Made by a program: the position numbers and the translations under genes
Shown here: piece after piece, positions 11,076-23,349 of the stretch
How positions within the stretch are numbered: the stretch's first letter is position 1
Layout of the letters: each line of letters begins with the position of its first letter
Assembly: GCA_037178855.1 (NCBI GenBank)
Contig: JASJZC010000007.1
Location: 3,348,001 to 3,412,000 of the forward strand
Direction of reading: 5' to 3'
DNA length: 64,000 nucleotides
Source: Oscheius sp. JU75
Lineage: Eukaryota > Nematoda > Chromadorea > Rhabditida > Rhabditidae
Notes under the pieces: generated by a model
The model's input: only the letters and a program-made list of their open reading frames with translations
Told to the model about the DNA's origin: nothing
Databases searched by the model: none

Positions 11076-13479
11076 CATAATTAATAGCCTTCCCTCCTTT
11101 TATCTTGTCGAAAGTGTCGTGAGCTCTGTTTGAGCAGCCTTTATAATGAGACACTGCATTTTTATGAGGCCAGGTCGGTCGTAACTGATCCACAATAAGA
11201 TCCTATTCTTCTTTTCTTGCTCAGCAGATGCGAACAAATAGCTTTGCAGACAATAAATCTTCGTTCCCTTTTGGTAGCAGTGGTATTTCGACGAGGAAAA
11301 CTAGCAGCTGAGCTAGCTCTTAGCTCTGCAGTGATTGCCGTTTGCTTCGGTTTTTGTGGCAGTGAAATCAATGCATGTCTATGTGTCAGGTGGCGTAGCC
11401 GTTGGCGCCACCAGACGCGCCATACAAAATGGCTCAAGATGTCTCGAATGATTCTGCATGGACCTCATTTTACATACTCCTAAATACTTCTGACACGATT
11501 GCTAATCGAAAAAACGCAACTCCATTTGCATTGTGGGCAATAAGCCTGAGTTCTCCCGAGTGTCCTCCCATTGTCCCGTTTAGATAATTCTCTTCCCCAC
11601 TGGCTATCAATAGCCTCACGCGTAGGTTGATGCATGTCTCTATCACTAGAGCGTGAAAATGCCAGCTGTTCCTGTACTGCAGAATTGTGGCCACATCAAG
11701 TTCCATTGTTGACAGTCTTGGTCCTTCCGTTTGCATTGTCCACTTGTTCTGGCTCTACATTAAGATGCATCGCAACTGTCACTGCTGGCTCCATTTCCTT
11801 CGTCAGTTGCCACCCACGCGGTGTAAGGATTTCTTCCTTTCTTTAGCCAAAACAAGTGCCATCGCGTTCTTGGACATTTGCCAGCTGTCCTATTGTTTGT
11901 CTCTATTTACCATTTCATAAATCATCCATCTTTCAGTAATACCCAGGAACAGATACGCTCTGCTGAGTTCTTTCAATACTGTGTAGCACAGGGCTGTTAG
12001 CAAAAAGGTGATTCGCCTAAATTCCATCTCTTCCAGCTATTATCGCTGTTTGTACTTTTGGAGTTCGTTGTGATGGATATCTTTTTAACGCCCAAGGGAG
12101 ACATTCAAAAAATGGGTGTTCCAAACGACGCGGACGCGAAACTTAAAATTATTTCAACTATAAACACGAAAGGCTGAAAACATGCCTGCTGATGCTCGCT
12201 TTCAGTACTCAGATTTCCTCCGCCTAATGCCTTCATGCCTGTTCTTTTTCTCGATCAGAATGAACAAATGTTCCTTGATATGTAGCTTTTTAGAAAGAAC
12301 AATTTGTTCGGATCCAGATGTTTCCTGGAGCGGCTTAATCACCCGAGAGCCCACAACATGCTCAGCGAACATTTATGTCGCAGTATCAGAGATTTATCAT
12401 CTTGTATGTCCCTGCCTCGTATGCAAGTACTCAAGAAAAAAATCCAAACCAATTGTCCATACATTCCTAAGGAGTCGTTAGTCGAAATGATCGGAAGCGG
12501 CATGGCGCTTCATAAGACATAGCGTGCCGTAAGAGATTGTTTCGTTCCCATATGCTATTCTCTAATGCGATTAAAGCAGGACAGAAACACGCTCTTGGCC
12601 CTATCCCTCCGGTCATCCCTCAATATTAGCAAAAGCTAACAACATCTTGCTTTTTCCATCACGGCGGTCTTTTCTTTATGAACACGGTCCGATGAAATGA
12701 CCAAATCGCAGCCTATAAGCTGTGTATCTGAGTCTTTACTTTAATTTTTAGACAGACAATACATCATGGAGGTTTTTCTAAAAATTACATCCCAAATATT
12801 CTTCCATCTTACCTTTGACACAGTTGGCTCCCATTTTGAACAGGTCTCGGATTCAATTCAGTCATTTATTCCGTGAACATGATACGTAACGATGTCCACT
12901 ACGCGAGAACATGTGTAACATGTGTTGAGAGATTAGCGAAGAAACAAATTCGCCTGAAATTACGATGGCAAAACCGCAGAAATTACACTTTTACCTTCTT
13001 ATGTTCAAACATGAAGTGATAACGGTTCAGTGGACCCATCGAATAGAAAATAGTTGTTTCCTGCTCATTATTTATGAAAAAAAAGAAGTTTCATGCAGGT
13101 CAAACCCTATGACACTTTTTGTCTAAATTCCTTTAAAAGAGAACAGGCTGCCATTCCGTTCCATGTGATTGATCAACAACTATTCACAGTTTACAAACAA
13201 ACGCTGTCTGCCACTCACTTTTTTGTCTAATGTGCCATCACTAGCTCGTGGAACACCCGTCTACAATCACATGTGAGAGAACTCATTAAACATTTCCTCC
13301 TAACAATCTTCGATATATAGACCTTTTCCGGTTTGGGTTGCACATACATGGTCGTTTTTGTCCGGGAAACAATGTGACCACACCTTACTCATACTGCCCA
13401 CCTGGGCTAGCTGGGTCATTCCCACTCTATTCATTCCTAGAAACCTCACGCAGCCGGAGCAACTCTCTCATTTTACAGT
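11076..13479. other. 2.4 kb without a supportable gene
   Basis: Open frames on both strands here (for example 11470-11736 minus and 12182-12481 plus) lack recognisable domains, signal peptides or phase-consistent splice partners. The minus frame near 11470-11736 looks somewhat protein-like but its upstream frame is broken, as decayed coding or transposon sequence would be. The last part should include the promoter of the phosphodiesterase gene. Confidence 0.4.
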
Positions 13480-15212
13480 ATGACTTGGTACCTACTGTTG
13501 TTGCTGCCCTTATGGGTGGCAGCACGGGAGCCAGCCGGACAAAACATCATTTTCATTCTCGTCGACGGCTACAGTTCATCTCTTCTCAACAGCTCGAGGT
13601 CCGAGTCATCAGTTGGTATGTTGTGGTTTTCGTCTTGTTCCAACATTCATCAGGCATCAAAGAACTCCAGGAACACGGAGTTCAGGCAGAATATCTTAAA
13701 GCCAGCTTCCCTACTCAATCTTGGCCTAATTATTTCACATTGGTTACCGGTATGATTTTTTTGTTCAGTTTTAAAGAATGTTTCAGGACTTCACACTGAA
13801 AACCACGGATTCACAGCCGACTACATGTGGGACGAGAAATCGGGAATGACTTTTGAACGCGGACAAGGTAGTACCTTTTAATCACAAGCAAGTCTGTACT
13901 TGAAGGAGATAATGACACAGAGGATATCTGGTGGGATGGCCGCCCGGCTCCATTTTGGTACACTGCCGGAAAACAGAACGTCGATATCCATTGTTACTGG
14001 TTCGCTCACTGTCATGTTAGATTTCATTTTTTATGAGGGAAAAAGTGATTTCAGCGTGCCCACTATGATCTGGTCGTCCAGGTTCCGGCAAAACGACGCA
14101 TGGATTTGAGTACTACAGGTCAGACTGACAAGCTCGGAGACATCTTCCCCGAAATGATTAAGAGAATCACAAAGTACCAAGCTTACAAACAGCAGGTAGT
14201 TTTAGTTCCCTTCACTCAGACTTTTTTTTCAGATGTTCTTGGTCCGCTACGGAGAACTCGAGGAAGCCCAACGACTTCATGGGAAGAACTCGGATGAGGT
14301 TGCTCGTTCTCTTGGAAAGCTTGACATGTACCTTCACGAACTTCAGGTATCTTTCTTTATATTTCTTTCATTGCATTCAAATTTAGCGCCAAATAGAGGA
14401 GCACAAGTTGGAAGCCTCTACCAACATCATTGTCGCTTCCCCTCACGGTCTTCATTCCCTTGAAGACGAAGAACAGTTTTTCCTTGAAGAGTGCTTGTCC
14501 GATTACTCCAAGGTGAAGAAGGTTGTCAATGCTCATTCTATGCTCATGGTGTTCACGGACGCCGAGGACGAAGGAAACGTAAGACATTTACTTTATTCTT
14601 TATAAAGTGTTCTTTAGATCCATTTCGAGCTCAGAGTTTGTGATCAATGGGCTCCAATGGGTGATTACGAGGATACCGATACTCCCTTGGTCAAAGTCTA
14701 CAAAATGTCCGAGCTGCCTGATGATTTCCACTGGAAGAATTCTCGTTTCATGAGTGGAGTCGTCTTGATCACGAAGCCTGGAGCGAGCATCATCACAGTA
14801 CAGTTATTAAAGACAAAGTTACATAATTCTGTTCAGCGTGAATTACCTTCCGTTCCAGCTCCTTCGAATATTCAGAAAGATCTGAAAATGACCAGTGGTT
14901 GGGAACCCGAACACACTAGCATGAGGGGAATATTCTTGGCTCGTGGACCTGCCTTCAAAGCTGGAGAAACTTTCCCGTCAATGGACCTGGTCGACATCTA
15001 TCAGGTTTGGAAATGCACCTCTTACCAAAAAGGTGCTTTAGTGTATTTTGAACATTCTCGGCATCGAACCTCCACATGCTCATAATGGTACATGGGACAA
15101 TGTTGGTCGAATGATGACCGAAGGATGGGAAGAGCGACATAGTTCTGATAAATTCAACTCGGCCGTTCTCATCAGCCCACTTTTAGCCATCATCCTCTCT
15201 TTGTTTTTTTAA
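13480..15212 (+). CDS. ENPP6-like alkaline-phosphodiesterase family protein, probably catalytically inactive
   Basis: About ten exons, roughly 440 residues. The start is preceded directly by the acceptor ATTTTACAG and begins a signal peptide (MTWYLLLLLPLWVAA). ENPP landmarks: IIFILVDGY (first zinc Asp), FPTQSWPNYFTLVTGLH with Ser at the nucleophile place as in ENPP6/7, then DYMWD and IWWDGRPAPFW, which resemble ENPP6. Later metal-binding motifs are degenerate: the family PDxxGH reads LEEAQR, the SDHG motif reads SPHG, and the third-His region reads SGWEPE. Three or four of the six usual metal ligands are therefore missing. The C-terminus is a hydrophobic run (VLISPLLAIILSLFF) ending at the stop, as in a GPI-anchor signal or a terminal membrane segment. 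Expected at the cell surface, perhaps as a binding pseudo-enzyme. Fold assignment is confident; loss of activity is inference from residues. Confidence 0.82.
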
Positions 15213-15249
15213 AAGACTCCAAACAGTAGCTACCCGCTAGTTCCTTGGT

Positions 15250-15576
15250 TCATTGAGCGCTAAGCGTCATCTTCAAATTTGCCTTAATTGTTGTATCAGT
15301 ATTTCTAGATGACTGTAGATCCGGTGTAATCATTATTTTCGTGCCCACGGCAGTCTTTCCTTGGCCAATATTATCCAAAATAATAAGAGCAATCTCCTTC
15401 TCATCAATGATTACGTGCACTTCCATTAAAGACCGATCCCGGTAAGCCCGTTTTGTTATAAAAAGTTGTTTGTGATCGGTAAAGATTATAAGATTTTGTT
15501 CGAACGCCACGAATAAACCGGGATAATGCACTGGTTGTGTTCCGGGACATAGTTTAACTTGGAGCTGATACACCAT
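15250..15576 (-). CDS. hypothetical 108-residue ORF directly behind the acetyltransferase-like gene
   Basis: Single-exon ATG-started frame with no recognised domain, signal peptide or membrane segment. Alternating hydrophobic and polar residues (for example LMEVHVIIDEKEIALIILDN) suggest beta strands and look more protein-like than the shadow frames nearby. Its ATG lies 43 nt downstream of the stop of the gene at 15619-16955 on the same strand and overlaps the likely AATAAA signal of that gene, so it is either a tightly packed second cistron or a chance ORF in the 3' flank. No acceptor is seen just before the ATG. Function unknown. Confidence 0.3.
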   Translation of the reverse strand: MVYQLQVKLCPGTQPVHYPGLFVAFEQNLIIFTDHKQLFITKRAYRDRSLMEVHVIIDEKEIALIILDNIGQGKTAVGTKIMITPDLQSSRNTDTTIKANLKMTLSAQ

Positions 15577-15581
15577 TTATT
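15576..15581 (-). terminator. poly(A) signal AATAAA of the acetyltransferase-like gene
   Basis: AATAAA on the minus strand about 38 nt after the stop at 15619; it overlaps the ATG of the small ORF at 15250-15576. Confidence 0.5.
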
Positions 15582-15618
15582 AAACCAGTTTTAAACAGAT
15601 TTCAATAACTTATTTTTT

Positions 15619-16955
15619 TTAGAACAGATGAAGACCCATGTTGGGACAGGCCACCTTGCTCCACTTGATGCCAGAAGGATGTGTGCGGGTATGAAGGCGG
15701 ATGATTCGAGTAGTTTTCACGGATTTCTAACCATAACATATGTTGATTTTGAAAAAGAAAATTACCTTGAGGAGATCCGTCATTACAGGAAAGCTGTCTT
15801 CACGGATACACATTGTGACCTCAGAGTTCATGATCTCGGCAGCGAGAGTAGCCAAAAGTTGCCTAAAAACATTGTTTGTGTAGCACATTGAGTGAACATA
15901 CTTGACAGTCTCTTCGTTTTCACCGTAGCATTGGAGAATTCGGTTGCGCAGGGCAAGACCATATCCAGTGACCTGGTTGTCCTGTCTGGCCACAAAGCCA
16001 AAGGCCTGAAAGTACATATTATATTTTCCATCAAAAGACACTCACTCCAGAAGTCTTGATCATAGCTGTGAGGTGCTTCTCACGATCAAAAACAGACACC
16101 TCAGCATCGTAGTCGAGAAGATCGAGAAGATTTTCCTCGTTCAACTTCTCCAGCTGGACAGTAGTCTTGTCGTCGTCCAAACCGAGAAGCTCGAATCTGA
16201 GAAAACGTTCACTTTCAACTAAACATCAACAACCTGTTCACGTCGCAAAGGTGGTACTTGTTGCGATCGCTGACAATAGCTCCTACTGTATCTCTCCACA
16301 TTTCGACCGAAGAGGCAAGATCTCTTAAGACAACTCTATTTAGTCAATAGTCGGTACAACTAACCCTTCGTTGTCAGCGCAGACATCAACAGTCACGTTC
16401 TTCTCGGTATCAAGCTGGTGCAGTCCAATAGTGCTGTCAACCAGCTTCTCGAAAACATGTGTGAAAGCTGGCCTGTAAATTTACGACAATGATAGACATT
16501 GCAAGTAAACTTACTTCCCGTCTTCTTCGAAGAAAACGGTTTCGAACTGGTTTTGGTGGTCAGGCTTGAGAAGATGAGGAATTTCCTTTACAGCCTGAAA
16601 ATAATCTTACAAGGTAGCATGACTCTTTACCTTGTAAACTCTGGTGTTTTTCTCTTCCTTGTCGGTAGTCTCGTCAATCCAGAAAGTATGGTTTCGGTAC
16701 TTCTCAGAAACGGCATCAACACTGCAATAAATCTGAACGACATGTGTTGATTGATCAATCATAATCGCTAACCGCGGTTTTAGCGTAAAGTGCAGCAGCT
16801 CCAAAGGCGATAATTTCTTGGTCCTTGTTAACGAGAGTAACAGTTGTAAGGCTGGCGGCATCAGTAAAACCTTCGTTGTTGTTCTCAGGAACAAAAGATC
16901 CGGCCAAAGCCTGGCCAGAAAGGGTAGTTTCGACGAGGTGAGCGAGAGTGGCCAT
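15619..16955 (-). CDS. DUF1248 / YitH-type GNAT-like protein
   Basis: About eight or nine exons, roughly 330 residues. Acceptor CTTCCAG lies 3 nt before the ATG, consistent with trans-splicing. The second half carries the features that suggest the family: an acidic stretch ending YDAEVSVFDREKH, then GAFGFVARQDNQVTGYGLAL, as in the C-terminal acetyltransferase-like half of nematode DUF1248 proteins (YitH/HolE-like), followed by LLATLAAEIMNSEVTMCIRE. The C-terminus reads RTHPSGIKWSKVACPNMGLH. Soluble, no signal peptide or membrane segment. Family members are assumed to be acetyltransferases from fold; their substrates are unknown to me. The length fits the C. elegans members as I recall them. 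It converges with the ENPP-like gene. The family call rests on pattern memory, not on a catalytic motif. Confidence 0.55.
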
Positions 16956-18074
16956 GTTCTGGAAGGATCTTATCTAGGTAGGGTATCAAGTCGGCAGCTA
17001 GTGGATTTGAGTTCGGGTCGCTGTGAAAATGAAATGCACAGATGGGCGGGATCCCCGCATAGATGGAATCGAGATTCATCTGGCCAAGTTTGATGCTATC
17101 TTTTAGAACTCGGCTGGTACACAAGGGTTATCCTAGATCGCCGTTCCTTCAGGCATTACAGTGAGGTCACCAAGTTCTGAAAAGAGGGTTCAACAAGAAG
17201 AACGTTTCAGCATTATTAAGTGAATTGTGACCTTTCGACTACCTGAAACCTACAGTGTTTGATTTTGAACAGTGATGTCAAAGTTTTGTTAGGACATTAA
17301 GTATTTGGGTAGTGACCAAGATTGATAGCTCTTCTGATTGACTTGACCGGCTGTACTTACATCTGTTCAAAGTAGAGTAGAGAACAACAAATAATCCAGG
17401 TGTGGAAGTTGTATTACCAAAACAGTTCACTACCTTTTTCTGTTCCAAAGTAAATGAAAACTTATCTTTTTTTATCTACCCTCTTGCCTTTCTCCTATCG
17501 TGATCGAAATCGCCTTGTACCACCGAATAAACAGGCAGCTGTTCAAAGCAGTAAAACTTTTTAGAAAGCTCTGAGCGGTGGGCTGTCTCCCTTTTTCTGT
17601 CATTTCAACTTCGGATTCAAAAGCACAGCTTCAGAATTTTTTATTTTTGCTGCATAGAAGTTTGAAAATAATTAAAGATGACACACGTACTCTTCCCGGG
17701 CGGATTTCGGGACAAATGGTTAAAACAATAAAAAAGAAACAGTGAAAGAAACCTAATAGAGTCACCGAAACCACGGCAATTTCAGAGATCGCTGTGTGTA
17801 CTGGCCGAGTTTGTTGATTTGGGGACCATAGTTTTGGAAATCATGAAGTTTCTAATGACCATTCTGCGCTTTCAAAATCTCTAGGAAAGGGGACCCGATT
17901 AAAATCAATATAAGACAGAGAGACAGTAATGGTAGCTAGACATATCCGTTTCGAAAGGAAGCGTAAGCACAGATTATGATGGCTTGTAGACATTTTTACA
18001 TTGGCCCTACAGTCTATGGTGCTGGCACAGCAGCGGGAAATATACAAGTAGAAGAGAATGGGACCAGAGAGATA
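16956..18074. other. intergenic region between acetyltransferase-like and nuclear receptor genes
   Basis: About 1.1 kb between two minus-strand genes. It contains the 5' flank of the acetyltransferase-like gene and the 3' flank of the nuclear receptor. Frames at 16885-17124 and 17841-18047 have no support. Nothing else recognised. Confidence 0.4.
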
Positions 18075-21000
18075 TCATAACCCGACGATTATTAACTGAT
18101 CAATGAGGTCATTTGTTCTGTCGAAAATGTGGTTGATATCAAATGCTCTCCTCACGAACGACGCACATCGCTGAAATTTTGTACTCTCCATTGTTGTATT
18201 CTTTACTCACGTTCAATGTTGCTGTCATCATGAGAAGGTTGGAGTAGAGCAAGGGACAGCTCTTTCCTCGTTCACTGCTTAGATACAGGAAGAGTTGACC
18301 GAGTAATCGTGTCCTTTCCGCTTCTATTGACTTTTTTCCCGTGGTGGAGAGACCCTCAGCGTCTGCAGAGCAAAAGGTCAGACTCAGATCAAGAGCTTTC
18401 CTCACCTGGATTATGGAAAAGTAGCATTTTGTAGAGTACTATGTGATCCTGCCGGATTTGCAACCTCCTCATTAGTTTAAAACATCCCTCGATCAGAATT
18501 GAGCACATTTCTTCCCTGTAATCTAAAGTTACAAGTGTTTCAACTTTGACCTACGTATTGTGGTTTGTATTAAACTTGTCGATGAAAGAGCCATCTGGGT
18601 AGTTGAGTCTGTCTAACGCTGAAGTGTGGGCTTCAAGACCAGGTTCAAGTTCTAAAAGTGAATTGAACAAAAAAACATGATTTTCATACTGATAATCATG
18701 TCGTCTTGATTTGAGGTGTAGAAAGCCAGTTGTAGAAGAGGAAAGATGGGAGCAAATGCCTTCATCAGAGCCAACTGTAATTTTTCGTTATGGAACTGTG
18801 ATCCCCATGATTTCACGCAGGAAGCGTGTAGTTGCGCAAGACTGTTTGCACGCTTTTGCAGTCGCAAACAGTCGAAACTATTGAACCGCAGATGTCACGT
18901 AGATAGGAATGCTTACTTTGTCGTTGAGGAGAAGCCGCTCCATAATAGGTAGACATTTGCCCCATTCCATCATGAGAGACAGATCTCGCACAAACCACAG
19001 CCTCAGATTGTCGTGCGTACATTCCGTCGGCAGTCTTTTGAACTCTTGAGCCTTGGAATTGCACTCCATCCACGAAATATCTTGGAATAGACATCTAAAG
19101 TTCAAGCTATTAACAGCTTTGAAATCCTCTTACTTGTTGTACATGCAACTCGTAGCTGATGACTGCGGCTCGAATCTACATGCTCTTCGCACAGAAATCA
19201 TTTTTTCTTCCAGCTTTATCAACTCGTCAACGAGCATTTTCACGTCTTGGAGGGAATCCTGAAACGCGTCAATTTATTCCATATCTGTTGCCAGACAAAC
19301 CTTTTGACTCTCCTGTGCCCCATCAAAAATAGACGTGTCAAGCTCTCCAAGCATCAACATTGTACTTGAGGAAGGTGTGGAAGTGTTTATGTAGAAATCA
19401 GACCTTAAACAAGCTTTAAGCTTAACACTTTTCTTGTTATTACTTAACAGAACCTTGGCTTTGGGGACTTGCAACTTCTTCCTTCAGTTGGAATTCGACC
19501 TTGTCTCTCAGCCTTTTCTCCTCTTCCTTCTTCTTTTTGAGAGCTTTTGTGTATCGAATTTTGTCCCTATCATGTTGGATAGCTGAAAACAAAAACACAT
19601 GACGCGGTTGATAGAAGTTTCAATTATTCGGACACCTCCAGGATCAATAATATCAAATCTCCATTAGTATGAGTCAAGAGTTTCCGTTTGCATCTAATAA
19701 GCCATTTAGTTAGATCTGTGTGCAAAATAGGAAGCTAGTCATCGAAAAAGCTTAGTTAAAAAACTGACACCTACTCTTTATCAAACTAGCCTCGCTTTTT
19801 GCTTTGTTGGCAATGTGTGTGGCAGCGCCCCTTGCTGTTGCTGCAGAGCCCATGGACCCCACAGAATAGAAATACTGCAAACAGGGAGCACATGGAAAAC
19901 ATGTACTAGAATATCAGCGTAAAAAATACTGACGTTTCACAACAAATGGCTTCGAGACGCGTCAAACTTTACGGCTTGCGGACGGCCATGTCAAGTACTA
20001 AAAATTCTTGTTTGGTTTCTGACAGACTCAACGCGGAAACCGAAAATTCAATTTGAGAAATAGTCAAGGTCGGTAGATGGCAATAAAGAGCGAAACGATC
20101 GTTGCGTTAATCAGATTGAGGAACATTCGACGACGACAAGGTTTTCTGTTCGAAAGTTACGGACGCGACTCATAAAGTTAATTACTCCCAATTTGTACTT
20201 ATGACATGGGGTTCATGTCACGGCTCCCCCAAAAAGACACATTGGTTCCCCTAGACGACTGCTGCGTCTCTTCGCAGAATCCCTCATTCGCCCAAATTAG
20301 GTTGCGAGAAACGAACCTTTCGGATCCATGCCCATATCGAAGCATTTCTTCAGTCTGCAGCTGCGACATACGCATCGGACTGCTGAAATATAAGGAAGTA
20401 CAAAGGTCCCCGAAGACACAGAGTCACATGTTTTTTTCTCTTTTGCGCGAATCGAGCGCGCCCCAGCCAAGCCTTCCTTCAAGAAACGTCACTGCCGGGA
20501 CGCGTTTTTGTCGCATCTACGGGACTACTTGGCCATGCATAAAGGCTACTGATTAACTCGGAAGGCTTGGATGTGGCAGGAAGGCTGAGATTGTAATGAC
20601 AGAAAGCGACAAAAACTCACATTTGCCAACGACGCAATCGCCTGAGAACTGACATGTGAACGTCTGCTTGTTCTGAAACCAAATTATTAAATACCAGCCT
20701 TTTCTTTCGTTCAAGAGGTAGGTCGAGGCCCACATTCTTTCACATCTCTCATGTGGGTGAGTGTAAAGCATCGCGTTCAATAATCCACAGAACTTCTAAC
20801 CATGTTCCTTTTTCTGGTAAAACAGTCAGCTTCAGCACGTTTCAAGTTATGAAACGCTGCTTATTCTTTGTGCTATGGAAGCAATCAATGTCTCTAGGCG
20901 CCTATTCAGTCGCGCGACTCACGGACTGCACGAGTGCACTCCCCCACGACCCCCACACTTCAAAAGAACGGAGTTACCACTGGTGGCCTTGGGATACAGA

Positions 21001-21478
21001 CACAAGAATTTGCGCCAAATGTCGTATAGAAAGTAATCAGTTGTCGTATAAATGTTTCAATTAGTCTTAAAAGTTCCCACGAAGCGGCATGTAAAGGCTA
21101 ATCCGGCCATTTGATCCGAGCAGGATGTAATTCCAAAAGCGTTGATACCCGGAAAAACGTCATCTTTGTCTCCTTTTACGGAAACTTTTTCTCGAAAAGA
21201 TACAGCAAGTCAACAAGGGTATTGATAGTTATCAAAACAGTACTGATAACCTCAAAATAACACGAGACCCTTCCCATAAACAAAAATGCCAAAACAGATG
21301 CAAAAAAACTTACAACTAAGGCTCGACGAAAAAAGGTTTTACATCCGTTGCAGCTGGGAACCTGTAAAAAGCAAAAGATGAAGTAGCAGGGAAGGAGCCA
21401 CTTACGGAGTAATGGATACCACTAGCCAAGTCTTGACAAACTACACACAGCGTTCCTTCTGGGATTTTCTCTCGTTCT
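18075..21478 (-). CDS. nuclear hormone receptor (nematode NHR), 5' end not resolved
   Basis: DNA-binding domain from three exons: first finger C-VV-C-x13-C-NG-C with P-box CNGCKTFFRRA (near 21310-21470), second finger FTCQFSGDCVVGK (20625-20675) joined to SVRCVCRSCRLKKCF (20295-20385), then MGMDPKAIQHDRDK, the usual nematode NHR exit from the DNA-binding domain. After a charged hinge comes a ligand-binding domain: WFVRDLSLMMEWGKCLPIME (helix 3 region), LALMKAFAPIFPLLQLAFYT, and helices through to RAFDINHIFDRTNDLIDQL before the stop. All joints are phase-consistent. Introns are long in the DNA-binding part (about 640 and 690 nt) and ~40-135 nt in the ligand domain. Zinc-binding, ligand-regulated transcription factor of the nucleus; ligand unknown. 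The first coding exon with an ATG lies upstream of 21478 and I could not identify it. Confidence 0.85.
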
Positions 21479-23348
21479 GAAAAAGGCTTACTTAAAATGT
21501 TCCTTTTTGTCACAGTGTCCCCTCTTCCGACCACTCGAAGACACCTAGTCGCCGCCTGGTTTTCCCACAGACCACGGGCAAACAAATGCTTAAATTTGGC
21601 AGCAGGACATTCCTTGTTCGAAGACCTTTTCTTGTTGTTCTTTTGATACCGGTGGATGTACTTCAATCCCAGACTTTAACTATCAATACAAGAAGGGAAC
21701 AGCAATTAGTGGTTGTCTGTTATGTATGTGCACTTCCTTCAATGGGAGGCTTCCCACGTATGCATGCAGACTTCAACTTCCACTCACAGAGACACTGACA
21801 GCATTTTTTTGCTTTTTTATACATAATCGATTGAAAAGAATGCCCAAATAAACACGTCCCTGTCTCTGCCCAGATGCCCATGAAAAACGGCACCAATTGG
21901 TTCTCGAACATGATCGCATTGAACTCTGCTCGATAAGGCTCTGATCGTAGCTTATCGACTAGTGTAACTCACTTTTGCCCTTCGGCAGTATGTCATGATG
22001 GTAAAGAACCATAGACACGGGAGAGAGAATCATAGCGCGGTGGCAGAGGCGAGAGTAGTGGCAGCGAGGGGGGCGTGGCACGCAATCCAGGAAGTAAAAG
22101 CACAGAAAATGTAGCCGAGAGCCTTAATGGTCACCACGAGGTTCTCTTCTTGGCTCGTTAGGACGAGGAAGAGTTCTGCGCGTCACCACTTTGCAGGGAT
22201 GTTATCTGCGATTCACGTTAAGAGAAGAAGAAGTAAGTTTTCGAGCTCTAGAGAAGTTACAGACAAACCACAACAAAGTTATAACTCAACCCGTATATAA
22301 TTTTGAGTCGGTGTTACTTTGAATTGCTAAATTTCCGTCAGATTTCTGACAGACTGACCGTCAAAAACGGCTAATTTCTAGAGAAAAATGGAGTGTGGAC
22401 TATCTGGTTTTGTCTACAAACGCAAATGTATGTTTATTCTTAAGAAAATTTCCTATCAATTAATGGAACAAGTTAAATCTATATTAAACTACCACATAAA
22501 TGGGATCAATGTATGCTATTCTCAAAGAAGGAGTTAGTGTGACAACTCTAATCAATTCAGACTATGAACCATAAGAATAAAATTGTAAAGATCCCTCTGA
22601 AACTACAAAGTTTCGTTTTATTCAGTGAACCAACTGTATCTTCAAACGGACAAGCGTACAAAACAAGGAAACTTTTTTCGCTAATCAGGGAATGTAGCCA
22701 CCCTTCACTGACCTTTTCATTCCAAAAGGAAAATAATTCCTCGAGTAGTTGGTACGGACACGTAAAAGAATACCAGGGACTCTATGGGCCTAACAAAAGA
22801 AGATATTAGCCGATTTAAGTAATAAGCGGAAGCAAAGAATGCAGCTGTTTTTGGTCTTATTGAGCGTGTTAACCGAGACAAGCTTTTCCGCCTCCAGGGC
22901 ATTGAGGGAGCAAAGACTGGCTCGGGCGGAAGGCCAAATGTGCAGCTGCACTTTTGAAATCTTTTTGGTGGAAGCGAACTCTTTGCAGCGCTCAATCATT
23001 CTACGTACCAAGCACCTAAAATTGATTTGCCAATAGTTCCACACTAGAAAAGGGAGGGAAATGCGGCGCAAATTAGTTTTTCAGGCGATAGAGAAAGGGA
23101 AGTTTATATTCTGAAATAAGATCTTGTCTGGGGCATGAGGGGTCGCAGCCAAACGCGTTAAGTACGAATACAATTTGAAAAACATAAAAGAAACAAACTC
23201 ACTGTGATTGGGCATTATTTAAAAACCATTCTTCGTTGGCGGGTTAACGGATGATGAAAGTGCTTGATGCTAGTTAATTCTTTCTGGAAAAATTTATTAA
23301 CAGAGAAGAAGAAGATGAAAAGAAGGAAAAGGATCAATATAAATTGGC
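21479..23348. other. gene-poor region upstream of the nuclear receptor
   Basis: Should contain the missing first exon and promoter of the nuclear receptor. An open frame continues upstream of the first finger exon to 21666 but contains no ATG. The ATG frame at 21720-21911 (minus) and the short signal-peptide-like frame at 22839-23036 (plus) have no splice or homology support. No repeats or RNA genes recognised. Confidence 0.35.
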
Positions 23349-23349
23349 T

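Noticed and set aside
18778-18913. Extra coding exon in the nuclear receptor between WFVRDLS... and LALMKAF...
   Set aside because: All in-phase readings hit stops, and removing the whole 135 nt as one intron gives a continuous ligand-binding domain.
22839-23036. 65-codon plus-strand frame beginning with a signal-peptide-like stretch
   Set aside because: No acceptor near the ATG, no splice partner, antisense frame equally open; composition alone is not enough.
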